Positions 26,172 through 34,216 of a stretch of DNA of 64,000 nt are shown here, in pieces; the stretch's first letter is position 1, and every line of letters begins with the position of its first letter. The translations under genes were made by a program, and so were the position numbers. Under the pieces are notes generated by a model, which saw only the letters and a program-made list of their open reading frames with translations, ran no database searches and was not told the DNA's origin. The DNA is from RBC038 sp041390625 (GTDB lineage: Bacteria; Chloroflexota; Dehalococcoidia; UBA2979). The stretch spans positions 62,001 through 126,000 of the forward strand of contig JAWKPM010000010.1 in assembly GCA_041390625.1 (NCBI GenBank), written 5' to 3'.

Positions 26172-26549
26172 CTACTCGGAATCGGGGCCCGGCGCCTCGA
26201 AGACGGTCTGTCCGGCACCGACACGCATGAGGACGATGAGTTGATCCTCGTCTCCGGGGTTGCTCTCGCGGTGGACGGTGTGCGGCGGCACGACGAAGAA
26301 GTCGCCCGGCCCACCCTCGATGGTCTGCTCGCCGTTCGGGCCGAACTCGAGACGGGCGTGGCCTTCGAGGATGCGACCGTACGTGGTGTGCTCACCGTGG
26401 TGGTGCCAGCCGGAGACGGTGCCGGGCGCGGTGCGCACCTCGCCCATCCAGAGGTCGTCCTGGGCCAGGGCCTGGCGGCGCTCCATGCCCGGCGTCGGCG
26501 GGCCGGCGGCGAGGTCGCTGTTCGGGATGATGCGGGGCTCGTCAGTCAT
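26172..26549 (-). CDS. Single-domain cupin protein
   Basis: A 125-residue cupin. Motif 1 is GWHHHGEHTTYGRILEG (His-rich metal site with Glu) and motif 2 is PGDFFVVPPHTVHRESN, with the expected 15-25 residue spacing. It probably binds a metal and a small ligand; it could be a dioxygenase, isomerase or sensor. ATG 26549 has AGGAGG upstream, and a TATGGT -10-like element lies about 28 bases before the start. It precedes the uncharacterised 340-residue protein gene on the same strand. Confidence 0.85.
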   Translation of the reverse strand: MTDEPRIIPNSDLAAGPPTPGMERRQALAQDDLWMGEVRTAPGTVSGWHHHGEHTTYGRILEGHARLEFGPNGEQTIEGGPGDFFVVPPHTVHRESNPGDEDQLIVLMRVGAGQTVFEAPGPDSE

Positions 26550-26631
26550 CAGCGGTCCTCCTCGGATTCGCTGGGGACCATAGACGCACGTCCCCCTCGG
26601 TGCCAGCCCCGGCGCGGTGCGCCTTCGCGGG

Positions 26632-27354
26632 CTAGGCGCCGAGCTGGCGGGCGAGGTCGACGAGGTCGGTCGCCGTGACATCGAAGGTGACGCCCTCGGC
26701 GGGCGGACGGTGGCGCGCCGGGTCGCCGTACTCGAGCGGCCGCGGGATGTAGGCGGTGCGCATCCCGGCGGCGTTGCGCGCGGCCTCGAGGTCGCCGGGG
26801 TGCGCGGCGACCATCATGCACTGCTCGCCCGGCAGCCCGAGGAGCCCGCAGGCGCGGCGGTAGCACTCGGGCTCGGGCTTGTAGTGGCCAGTCACTTCCG
26901 CGCCGAGCACGAGGTCCCAGGGCAGGCCGGCGCGCTTCGCCATGTTCACCATCAGCGCGATGTTGCCGTTCGACTGGGTCGCGAGGATGTAGTGCGCCTT
27001 GAGCCTCGTGAGGCCTTCCACGGCGTCGGGCCACGGGTCGAGGCGGTGCCAGGCGAGGGTGAGCTCGTCGAGGTCGGAGGCCGTCAGGCCCTCGATGCCA
27101 AGCTCCGCGACGACGCGCTCGATGCTCTCGCGATGCAGCACGTCGAGGTTCGCGAAGGGGCGTTCGCCGCTGCGGACCGCCTGCATCGATGGCTGGTAGA
27201 GCGCGCGCCAGCGGTCGGCGACCTCGGCCCAGTCCACGCCCTCGATGCCGCGCCGCTCCGCGAGCGACCGGCCCTCGCGATCGACGCCGGAGCGCCAGTC
27301 GACCACGGTGCCGAAGACGTCGAAGAGCAGCGCGCGGATCGGGGCGTCGGGCAT
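26632..27354 (-). CDS. HAD-superfamily hydrolase, haloacid dehalogenase type II-like
   Basis: A 240-residue protein. HAD motif I is LLFDVFGTVVDWR (nucleophile Asp12), motif II the ILATQSNGN region, motif III GHYKPEPECYRRA (Lys) and motif IV the MVAAHPGDLEAARNAAGM acidic region, with an alpha-helical cap between I and II. The DVFGTVVDWR form and the AHPGDLEAARNAGMRTAYIPRP ending are typical of the L-2-haloacid dehalogenase subgroup, although many members are phosphatases. ATG 27354 is preceded by a GGAG-like site. A TACCAT -10-like element lies about 34 bases upstream. Confidence 0.87.
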   Translation of the reverse strand: MPDAPIRALLFDVFGTVVDWRSGVDREGRSLAERRGIEGVDWAEVADRWRALYQPSMQAVRSGERPFANLDVLHRESIERVVAELGIEGLTASDLDELTLAWHRLDPWPDAVEGLTRLKAHYILATQSNGNIALMVNMAKRAGLPWDLVLGAEVTGHYKPEPECYRRACGLLGLPGEQCMMVAAHPGDLEAARNAAGMRTAYIPRPLEYGDPARHRPPAEGVTFDVTATDLVDLARQLGA

Positions 27355-27510
27355 CGGTTGGCTCCGTTCGAGGAGACAGGGGCTCGCATGGTAGCGCGAA
27401 GAGTCGAGCCCGCCGGGGCTCGAGGTACGCCCCGAAGTCATGACTCGTGCGGCGTCGTTCGGCGTCAGGACGTCTCGTATAAGGACCCGGCAACACGAAT
27501 GGATTGAGCA

Positions 27511-28824
27511 ATGAGTGACGTAGCAGTCCCAAACGAGCTGGCGATGCGTCCGGGGGTTCGCCGCGTACAGACGTTCCTCAGCTGGCTGCGGGGAGACCAC
27601 CCCACTGAGGACGAAGTTGCCGAGCAGTTCGCGCCCAGTGGCTTCGTCAGCGACACGCCGGCAGCGACACTCCAGAGGCTGGGGCGGTTGCGCGAGCAGC
27701 TTGGCGAGTTCGAGGTCGCCGCGTGGGAGGAGCCCCTCCCCGGGCTCATTGATCTCGAACTCGAGTCGAGCAACGGCCGAACCTCGAGATTGGCCGCGCG
27801 CCTGGCGCGGGACACGGACGAGCGGATCATGCGGACCACCTTCCTGCCGAAGCCCCCGGGGTTCATCGTCCGAGCGCCCCGGGAAGACGAGGTCGCCCAG
27901 CTCGCCGCCATCGACGCCGAAACGCCGATTCTCGTGGGCGAGGTGGCGATCGTGTACGAGCGGGACCCCTCCGACTACTTCGCAGACGAGCGCCTCATGG
28001 GCGACGGCGCCGACTTCGGCGTGATGGAGCAAGATGGCCGCGTTGTCGGTGTGTGCTGCCTCGCCACTCGAGACGTGATGATCGGCGGGGTTCGCCGGCG
28101 TGCCGCGGCCTATACCCGAGCCCGGGTGGCGCCAGCCGTACAAGGCGGCGGTGCGCGCGGGCACATGCAGTTCTTCGGATTCTTCAACGAAACGCGCCGG
28201 GAGTGCGACTTCTCCTACGCCATCATCGCGATGGGGAACGAGGCGATGCTCAGAGCGGGCACCCGCACCGGAACGGATGGCGTCCCGCAGCGAGCGGTGC
28301 TCGACACGTCGACGGGCGCGGCTTCAAGCATGGGACGCTCGGGGACTGCACAGGACGGCGCGCACATCGCCCGGCTGCTGAACGCAGCGCACGAGGGCGA
28401 GGAGTTCTTCCTGCCCTACACGGCCCAGAGCCTCGAGGCCCGGTTGAGCATGGCGCCAGACCTCTACTCGTGGTCGAGCTTCCGAGTGAGCGACCGTGCC
28501 GTCATCGGCGTACGGCCGCACACCTTCCGCGTCCACCGCCGCGAGGGCGACGGACCGGAGAGCCTGGACACGCGTGCGCTGTGCCTCGACTACGGCTTCG
28601 AACCGGACGCCGAGGCGGAGTTCGAGGAACTCCTGCGCGGTGTCCTCCACGAGCTCGCCGAGAACGGCGACACCGACCTCAGCCTGTTCACCTCGGAGCC
28701 CTCGCGAGGCTACGAGCTCGTCTCGGGCATGGCGAAGCGGATGGAACCGTATCTGGTGCAGCTGCCGCGGCGGGACGGCGACTCGGGACCGCGTAGCGTG
28801 TATGTGGACCAGATCTACTTCTAG
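27511..28824 (+). CDS. N-acetyltransferase (Eis-like GNAT) with extra N-terminal domain
   Basis: A 437-residue protein. Residues from about 120 on form an Eis-type GNAT: EDEVAQLAAIDAE, FGVMEQDGRVVGVCCLATRD, the acetyl-CoA loop ARVAPAVQGGGARG and a C-terminal SCP2-like lobe. The first ~115 residues (WLRGDHPTEDEVAEQF..GFVSDTPAATLQRL) resemble the cystatin-like N-terminal domains found ahead of class A beta-lactamase-type proteins, an unexpected fusion. It should acetylate an amine, possibly an antibiotic or small metabolite. ATG 27511 with GGATTGAG upstream; TATAAG at 27478-27483 is a likely -10. Confidence 0.8.
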   Translation: MSDVAVPNELAMRPGVRRVQTFLSWLRGDHPTEDEVAEQFAPSGFVSDTPAATLQRLGRLREQLGEFEVAAWEEPLPGLIDLELESSNGRTSRLAARLARDTDERIMRTTFLPKPPGFIVRAPREDEVAQLAAIDAETPILVGEVAIVYERDPSDYFADERLMGDGADFGVMEQDGRVVGVCCLATRDVMIGGVRRRAAAYTRARVAPAVQGGGARGHMQFFGFFNETRRECDFSYAIIAMGNEAMLRAGTRTGTDGVPQRAVLDTSTGAASSMGRSGTAQDGAHIARLLNAAHEGEEFFLPYTAQSLEARLSMAPDLYSWSSFRVSDRAVIGVRPHTFRVHRREGDGPESLDTRALCLDYGFEPDAEAEFEELLRGVLHELAENGDTDLSLFTSEPSRGYELVSGMAKRMEPYLVQLPRRDGDSGPRSVYVDQIYF

Positions 28825-28873
28825 GCGAATCCCGTGTGCCGCCCGTGCGGCTCAGCGACAGGGGGCGCAGCGG

Positions 28874-29068
28874 CTAGGCGCGGCGGAGGCTGACGACGAG
28901 GGTGGAGATGACGGTCGCCGGGAGGAGCCACTCCGCGAGGGTGACGGCATCGGCGTGGACGAGGAGGGAGCCCAGCACGAGGGCGCCCGTTCCGCCGATC
29001 GCAAGCACGACCGAGTCGCCGACGATGAAGTCGTACCAGAAGCGCCCGAAGGCGAAGACGTACCTTAT
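28874..29068 (-). CDS. Small membrane protein lacking a standard start codon
   Basis: A 64-codon frame giving IRYVFAFGRFWYDFIVGDSV and then two hydrophobic helices, a pattern typical of small membrane proteins encoded after COG4280-type permeases. The expected first codon is ATA (29068-29066), not ATG/GTG/TTG, and it overlaps the TAA stop of the upstream gene as ATAA where other genes here use ATGA. GGAGG lies eight bases before it. Either ATA is used, or a G-to-A change destroyed the start, or the sequence has an error. The next in-frame GTG would remove the conserved N-terminus. Function unknown; probably partners the preceding permease. Confidence 0.55.
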   Translation of the reverse strand: MRYVFAFGRFWYDFIVGDSVVLAIGGTGALVLGSLLVHADAVTLAEWLLPATVISTLVVSLRRA

Positions 29069-29838
29069 AGCGTCGCCTCCGGGCTGAGCGCCGGCACCGA
29101 CGTCGCGCCGCGCTTCAGGTAGGTGATGAGCAGCCACGCGACCGCGGTGTAGAGACCCACCAGCACGAGGATCGTCCAGTCGCCCAGGGTCCATTCGACG
29201 CCGATGCCCTCGCCGCCCCAGAACGTGCCAAACGCAACGAGCATGAGCCCGACGGTGAACTTGATCGTGTTCTCCGGCACGCGCGTGAGCGGCCTGTGCA
29301 CCACGAGACCCACCACGGCGACGAGGGCGAAGGCCAGGGCCGCACCGAGCGCGCTCCAGCCGAGTGCATTCTCCCGGTTGGCGGCAAACGTGAGGACGAT
29401 GAAGGCGACCTCTAGGCCCTCGAGGAAGACGCCTTTGAAGGCGACGACGAAGCCCGTCCAGTCGATGTCGGTCGTCGACGGAGTAGCCGCGGAGCCTCGA
29501 AGCAGCGCGACCTCCTCCTCGAAGATCGCCGCCTCGTCGTGCTTCGCCTTCACGCCGGCAGCGCGCATGATCGCCTTGCGGAGCCACTGCAGGCCGAAGA
29601 CGAGCAGTAGCACCCCGATCAGGGTCTGCAGGCCTTCGATCGGGATGACCTGCACGAGCGCGGGGCCGAGGGCCAGCACGACCACCGTGAGCGCGACCGA
29701 CGCCAGTGCCGTCCCGAGGAAGGCAGTGCGCCAGCCGTTGGTGAGGGCAACAGCGAGGACGATGGTCAGCGCCTCGACGGCCTCGACGGCGGAGGCGAGG
29801 AAGACCGCGACGACGACCAGGGCGATCTCGTGGCTCAT
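29065..29838 (-). CDS. COG4280-type membrane protein (FTR1/cation permease-like)
   Basis: A 257-residue protein with about seven helices. Two ExxE motifs lie in membrane segments (Glu19/Glu22 in SAVEAVEALTIVLAV and Glu140/Glu143 in GVFLEGLEVAFIV), recalling the REGxE metal sites of FTR1 permeases. A charged cytoplasmic loop (about 95-125) separates the two halves. A role in metal ion transport is inferred. The ATG at 29838 overlaps the stop of the ChrB-like gene (ATGA), so the two are coupled. Confidence 0.75.
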   Translation of the reverse strand: MSHEIALVVVAVFLASAVEAVEALTIVLAVALTNGWRTAFLGTALASVALTVVVLALGPALVQVIPIEGLQTLIGVLLLVFGLQWLRKAIMRAAGVKAKHDEAAIFEEEVALLRGSAATPSTTDIDWTGFVVAFKGVFLEGLEVAFIVLTFAANRENALGWSALGAALAFALVAVVGLVVHRPLTRVPENTIKFTVGLMLVAFGTFWGGEGIGVEWTLGDWTILVLVGLYTAVAWLLITYLKRGATSVPALSPEATL

Positions 29839-30428
29839 GGAGCGGACCTCCGCATCGGCGTGACGCGGCCCTCGACGGGTGCGGGCGCATCGGCGGCGGT
29901 GGCGCCCTCGTTCCCCTCGTACGCGTTCTCGAGGTAGCGCTCCAGACGCGCAGCGGCAGCCTCGACGGCCGCCTCGGCCTCGCTGCGGGCGGCCACGCCA
30001 CCGAGGTCGCGGCGAACGACGCGCGCCAGCTGGCGCCTCACCTTGTCGAGCTCCTCCTCGAGGCTCTCGACCTCGGCAAAGCGGTAGTCGCCGTCGTCGT
30101 CCTCCTGCGCGATGTGGGCGGCCAGCTTGCGGGCGCTCTTGATGACCTGCAGGTACTCCTCGTGGCGGGCCGCGCCGAACGCGTCGTCAACGGTGGCGCG
30201 ATCGACCTCGGTGAGCGCGGCGGCACGGAACGAGACGGCGAGACCGCCGCCCTGCGTCACGCGCTCGGTAAGGCGTTCGAGCAGCTCGACGTACTCGGCG
30301 CGCTCGGGCAGCGCGTAGAGGCCACTACCGATGCCGACGGCACCGTGCTGCCTGAGCTCGCGCCAGACGGCGACACGCAAGGCGCTGGGCTGCGACGGCA
30401 CGCGGTAGGAGAAGAGCAGCCATTGCAC
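29835..30428 (-). CDS. ChrB N-terminal domain protein (chromate-type regulator)
   Basis: A 197-residue protein. The first ~75 residues (WLLFSYRVPSQPSALRVAVWREL and AVGIGSGLYALP) match the ChrB N-terminal/PaaX-like winged-helix pattern. The rest is charged and helical (for example EEYLQVIKSARKLAAHI and LEEELDKVRRQL), with a likely coiled coil. In characterised bacteria ChrB senses chromate and controls an efflux operon. Here it heads an operon with the COG4280 permease and a small membrane protein and probably regulates it, acting on the twin sites just upstream. Chromate as the signal is not established. Confidence 0.8.
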   Translation of the reverse strand: MQWLLFSYRVPSQPSALRVAVWRELRQHGAVGIGSGLYALPERAEYVELLERLTERVTQGGGLAVSFRAAALTEVDRATVDDAFGAARHEEYLQVIKSARKLAAHIAQEDDDGDYRFAEVESLEEELDKVRRQLARVVRRDLGGVAARSEAEAAVEAAAARLERYLENAYEGNEGATAADAPAPVEGRVTPMRRSAP

Positions 30429-30443
30429 CGGGACACCTCATTC

Positions 30444-30480
30444 GTAACCGACGCTACTCTAGCACCGTAACCGCCGTTAC
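30444..30480. promoter_or_regulatory. Twin operator upstream of ChrB-like operon
   Basis: Two related 14-mers, GTAACCGACGCTAC (30444-30457) and GTAACCGCCGTTAC (30467-30480), lie 23 bp apart on the same face. The second is a palindrome GTAAC-N4-GTTAC. A TANNNT -10-like TAGAGT on the minus strand (30461-30456) falls between them, about 28 bases before the ChrB-like start, so binding would block transcription. Confidence 0.55.
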
Positions 30481-30587
30481 ATCGGTCTCGAATCTCTCCC
30501 CAGGTTCAAGTTTGGTGAAATCTCGCGGCTGGGGCCGCTCGGGGTCCGCGCGTGGATTCGGGTCCTCGCGCGGTCGATACTCGATGC

Positions 30588-31868
30588 ATGCGTGCGAAGC
30601 GATTCGGGACGTGGCTGGCCGCGCTCGCGCTTGTCCTCACCGCCGTTGTGGCCTCGTGGGTGGCAACGCCGGCGGGGACGGTCGAGGCCGACGGCGGATC
30701 GCTGACGGGCGAGGTGCCGAGGCCGGGCAGCATCGGGCTGTTGGTGTGGTCCGGTGGAGGCCTCGACGAACTCGAAGCGGCGGCCTCGGGCGGCGGCTGC
30801 GAGCTGCGCTCGCTCTGGACCGCCGAGGGCGGGCGCCTCGTGGGGTACATCGTCGGCGCGCCGGAGGCGGTGAACCGCTCCTTCCTCGGCTGGCACCCGT
30901 CGCGCATCCTCGACGTGAACACGCCGGTGATCCTCGTGTGCCGCCCGGCGGGCAGCTCCTCAGGCGGTGGCTCGAGCGGCGGGGGCGGCGGCTCGACCTC
31001 GGGCGCGGCATGGCACACGGGCGCGCCGAGCTGCCCGGTCTTCCCTTCGACGAACGCGTGGAACACGGACATCTCGACGGCGCCCGTGCATCCTCAGTCC
31101 GCGGAGTGGATCGCCTCCGTCGGCCTCGGCGGGCACATGCACCCGGACTTCGGGACGGTGTGGCAGGGCGCGCCGATCGGGATTCCCTACGTCGTGGTGA
31201 CAGGCGACGTGCCGCTGGCCTCGGTGAGCTTCGACTACGCAGACGAGAGCGACCCGGGGCCGTACCCCATCCCCTCGGACGTGCCGATCGAGGCCGGGTC
31301 GGACTCGCACGTCCTGGTCGTCGACGACCGCACGTGCACGCTGTACGAGCTCTTCGCGGCCGAGCAGCAGGCGGTCAACCGCTGGCATGCGGGCTCCGGC
31401 GCGGTCTTCGACCTGACCTCGAACGCGCTGCGGCCCGACTCGTGGACCTCGGCCGATGCGGCGGGGCTGCCGATCTTCCCCGGCCTCGTGCGGTACGACG
31501 AGGTGACGGCGGGCGCGATCACCCACGCGCTGCGTTTCACCGCGAGCCGCACACAGCGCGCCTATCTGCACCCGGCGACGCACTGGGCCTCGAGCACCGA
31601 AGACGCCTCGGTGCCGCCGATGGGCGCGCGGTTCCGCATGCGCGCCTCGTACGACTGCTCGGGGTACAGCACCGAGGTGCAGGTGATCTGCGACGCGCTG
31701 AAGCGCTACGGAATGCTACTCGCCGACAACGGGAGCAACTGGTACCTGAGCGGCGCGCCCGACCCTCGATGGGACGACGAGGCGCTGCGTGACCTGCGAT
31801 CGATCCCGGGCAGCGCCTTCGAGGTCGTGGACACCGGGCAGCGCCTGCACACGCCGGCGAACCCCTAG
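30588..31868 (+). CDS. Conserved secreted protein, unknown
   Basis: A 426-residue exported protein. The signal peptide is RAKRFGTWLAALALVLTAV with an Ala-rich cleavage region. A first globular part (about 35-130) is followed by a Gly/Ser-rich linker. The rest runs from CPVFPSTNAWNTDIS to the end and includes LGGHMHPDFGTVW, GIPYVVV, PYPIPSDVPIEAGSDSHVLVVD, an ATHWASS segment and DNGSNWYLSGAPDPRWDD. This second region is a recurrent secreted domain in soil bacteria, but I cannot name its activity; Asp/His clusters suggest a hydrolase or binding protein. The ATG at 30588 is chosen because it begins the signal peptide. Its stop shares CTAG with the convergent methyltransferase. Confidence 0.78.
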   Translation: MRAKRFGTWLAALALVLTAVVASWVATPAGTVEADGGSLTGEVPRPGSIGLLVWSGGGLDELEAAASGGGCELRSLWTAEGGRLVGYIVGAPEAVNRSFLGWHPSRILDVNTPVILVCRPAGSSSGGGSSGGGGGSTSGAAWHTGAPSCPVFPSTNAWNTDISTAPVHPQSAEWIASVGLGGHMHPDFGTVWQGAPIGIPYVVVTGDVPLASVSFDYADESDPGPYPIPSDVPIEAGSDSHVLVVDDRTCTLYELFAAEQQAVNRWHAGSGAVFDLTSNALRPDSWTSADAAGLPIFPGLVRYDEVTAGAITHALRFTASRTQRAYLHPATHWASSTEDASVPPMGARFRMRASYDCSGYSTEVQVICDALKRYGMLLADNGSNWYLSGAPDPRWDDEALRDLRSIPGSAFEVVDTGQRLHTPANP

Positions 31869-32710
31869 CGCACGGCCTCGATGCCCCCGCCCGCCGTCTT
31901 GCGGGCGTAGACCTGCTCGCCGCGTGCCTCCGGCTCGAACGCGAGGTCGGACCAGCGTGGATCGCGTCTCAGCTCGTCGACCATCCGCACCTCACCCGGC
32001 AACGCGGGCGTGACGTGGAAGACGAAGCACCCGTCGGCCTTCACAGCCGGCCACCAGCGGCGGAAGAGGCTCCATGCCAGCTCATAGTCGGGGCTGCAGT
32101 GCAGGAGCACGAGGTCGAACGACTCCCGCTCGAGGTCGTATTCGAGCGCGTCGGCCAGCAGTACCTCGGCACGATCTTCAAGGCGAAAGCGCTTCAGAGC
32201 GCGATGGAGGGCCTCGTCATACTCGGTCTGACCACCGGCAGCATCGTTGTCGAGCGACACGACGTGACCGCCCGCGGCCGCCAGCAGGAGGGTCGTGCCA
32301 CCCTTGTACCGCCCGAGCTCGGCGACGCGCGGGGACTCCATGTGGGCGACGCGGCGGTAGAGGTCGGCCGCCTGGTCGAAGCGGAGCTGGCTGAGCGAGT
32401 AGTTGACCGCGCTCGACTCGAAGAGCCAGCTGCAGTCCTCGAAGCCGCGAATCGCATCGAGGTCGGTCGGCACCTGACGGTCGAAGTCGGCCTCGACGAC
32501 CTGACGCCACTGGAGGTCGGAGACGAGCTCGCGTTCCGTGCTCGGATCGGCGAGCAGGCAGCGGATCACCTCGCGCCTCAGCAGGGCGGGACGCAGGAGG
32601 GTCCGCTCAACCGAGCGCACGACGCGCTTCGCCGAGTCCATCGCGCGACGGGTGAACGACGGCCCGACCAAGCCGTGCAGGAATGAAGCCGAGAGTGATG
32701 GGGTGCTCAT
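31865..32710 (-). CDS. Class I SAM-dependent methyltransferase (TylF-like)
   Basis: A 281-residue protein. The SAM-binding motif is RVAELGRYKGGTTLLLAAAG followed by HVVSLDND (acidic ribose contact), LLADALEYD and FDLVLLHCSPDYE, the usual post I-III pattern. An N-terminal helical extension of about 120 residues precedes the domain. The likely subgroup is TylF/MycF-like or a related O-methyltransferase; the substrate is unknown. ATG 32710 (MSTPSLSASF) is preferred; a GTG-type upstream start would add a basic, poorly structured leader. Its end overlaps the convergent secreted-protein gene by four bases. Confidence 0.78.
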   Translation of the reverse strand: MSTPSLSASFLHGLVGPSFTRRAMDSAKRVVRSVERTLLRPALLRREVIRCLLADPSTERELVSDLQWRQVVEADFDRQVPTDLDAIRGFEDCSWLFESSAVNYSLSQLRFDQAADLYRRVAHMESPRVAELGRYKGGTTLLLAAAGGHVVSLDNDAAGGQTEYDEALHRALKRFRLEDRAEVLLADALEYDLERESFDLVLLHCSPDYELAWSLFRRWWPAVKADGCFVFHVTPALPGEVRMVDELRRDPRWSDLAFEPEARGEQVYARKTAGGGIEAVR

Positions 32711-33001
32711 GGCACTTACCACGTTACCCACGTCGGACCCGAACTCGACTGAACCGCTCCTGAGCCTGCGCTGAATCCGCGGCAGCCGATCCCGCTTCAC
32801 GAGGGTGACGAAGACCGGCCCCGAAGGCCGGCGGCTCGCCGTTCAATCTCGGTGTCGGCGTGGCAGTCGGAACGGACGAAGTGCGGCGATCTGCCTCGGA
32901 AGACGCAATCGACCCTTTACTGGCCGGGCATACCTGCTACCGATGCCATATATTCAAGCGCCTCGTCAGCGGAGACACTCCGCCCCGCGAGGAGGTGCCG
33001 C

Positions 33002-33502
33002 ATGTCATTCCTGAGCGCTGACCAGCAGGCGCTGGCAACCGAGATCGGAACCATGCTCACCGAGCGTGGCGAGCGGGTGGCCGTCGCGGAGTCGACGACG
33101 GGCGGGCTGATCTCAGCGGCGCTGCTGTGGGTGCCGGGCGCCTCGAGGTACTTCGCGGGGGGTGGGGTCGTCTACACGCTGAACTCGCGCATCGCGCTGG
33201 CGGGGGTGTCGCCCGAGCAGTACGAGAACTATCGAGGGACGACGCCGGAGATGCTGGCGGACCTTGCGGAGTCGATGCGCGCGCGGCTCGAGGCGGCGTG
33301 GGGCATCGGCGAGTCCGGGCTGGCGGGGCCGGGACCGGGGCGCTCAGGCGCGCCGGCGGGGCGCACGACGCTGGCGGTGGCGGGGCCGGTCAGCCGCACC
33401 TCGGTGATCGAGACGGGCATCGATGATCGCGGCGAGAACATGTCGCGCTTCCTGACGGAGGCGCTGACCTTCTTCCGCGACGCCGTCCGCGAGGCCTCGT
33501 AG
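33002..33502 (+). CDS. pncC: Nicotinamide-nucleotide amidohydrolase (CinA C-terminal type)
   Basis: A 166-residue protein that is a stand-alone CinA C-terminal domain. The motif VAVAESTTGGLISAALLWVPGASRYFAGGGVVYTLNSR (shown here in short form: AESTTGG and YFAGG) matches PncC, which deamidates NMN to nicotinate mononucleotide in the NAD salvage cycle. The GLAGPGPGRSG loop is less usual than the common GIAGPxGGT but keeps the Gly-rich geometry. ATG 33002 has AGGAGG upstream. The 291-bp region before it is divergent with the methyltransferase and includes A+T-rich TATATT at 32949-32954. Confidence 0.85.
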   Translation: MSFLSADQQALATEIGTMLTERGERVAVAESTTGGLISAALLWVPGASRYFAGGGVVYTLNSRIALAGVSPEQYENYRGTTPEMLADLAESMRARLEAAWGIGESGLAGPGPGRSGAPAGRTTLAVAGPVSRTSVIETGIDDRGENMSRFLTEALTFFRDAVREAS

Positions 33503-33514
33503 CTCGAGCGCGTC

Positions 33515-34216
33515 CTACTCGACGGTGAACTCCGTGTGCATGCCGGAGGCGTAGTGGTCCTCGGTTGAGCCGGCCTCGCCCGGGGCGATCAGACAGGCCA
33601 GCTGGTAGGTACCGGGCTCGAGGGTGGCGACGACCTCGCCGCTCTGGCCCGGCTCGAGGCCCTCGACCTCGGCGATCTCGAAGCGCTCGCCGTTCTCGCC
33701 GATCGCGAGGATGGCGAGCTCGTGGGTCATCGTCTCCGACTCGTTGTGGGCGACGAAGCGGACCGTGCCGGCCTCGACGCTCGGCGCGCTCGGGGTGACG
33801 CTCCACTCGGCGAGCGCGACATCGATGGACGCGGTTGCGGCGGACGGATCCACGGCGGCGCTGCCTTCGCCGGCGACGAGCTCGATGATGGTCGTCGGTC
33901 CGTCCGGGCTGTAGCACTTCACGAGGTAGGTGGCGTCGGTCGCGTCCGGCACCGTGTAGTCGATGTGCCTCGTGCGGCCGTCGGGCACGAGGACTTCCTC
34001 GATGCGGGTGCCCTCGATGCCCTCGAACTCGCGGTCGGCGTTGGCGTGGTTGTTCACGTTGAACGTGATCGCCTCGCCCGGGGTGACGGCGACGGTGGCA
34101 GGCGCGCAGGCCTCGGGTTCGACCTCGATGTCGATTTCTCGGCCCTCGGCGCTGCTGCTGCAGGCGAGAGTGACGATGGCGGTCAGTGCGAGGAGGGTCG
34201 CGACGAAGCGCTTCAT
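33515..34216 (-). CDS. Secreted cupredoxin-like lipoprotein, partner of FTR1
   Basis: A 233-residue lipoprotein with lipobox LACSS (Cys19). Two beta-rich cupredoxin-like regions follow, about 30-115 (VTPGEAITFNVNNHANADREFEGI) and 125-233 (VEAGTVRFVAHNESETMTHELAIL). The second ends LACLIAPGEAGSTEDHYASGM with an axial Cys-Met pattern and His in THEL, consistent with a metal site. Such proteins work with FTR1 in EfeUO-type or P19-type ferrous iron uptake. The ATG at 34216 overlaps the stop of the FTR1 gene (ATGA). Confidence 0.82.
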   Translation of the reverse strand: MKRFVATLLALTAIVTLACSSSAEGREIDIEVEPEACAPATVAVTPGEAITFNVNNHANADREFEGIEGTRIEEVLVPDGRTRHIDYTVPDATDATYLVKCYSPDGPTTIIELVAGEGSAAVDPSAATASIDVALAEWSVTPSAPSVEAGTVRFVAHNESETMTHELAILAIGENGERFEIAEVEGLEPGQSGEVVATLEPGTYQLACLIAPGEAGSTEDHYASGMHTEFTVE

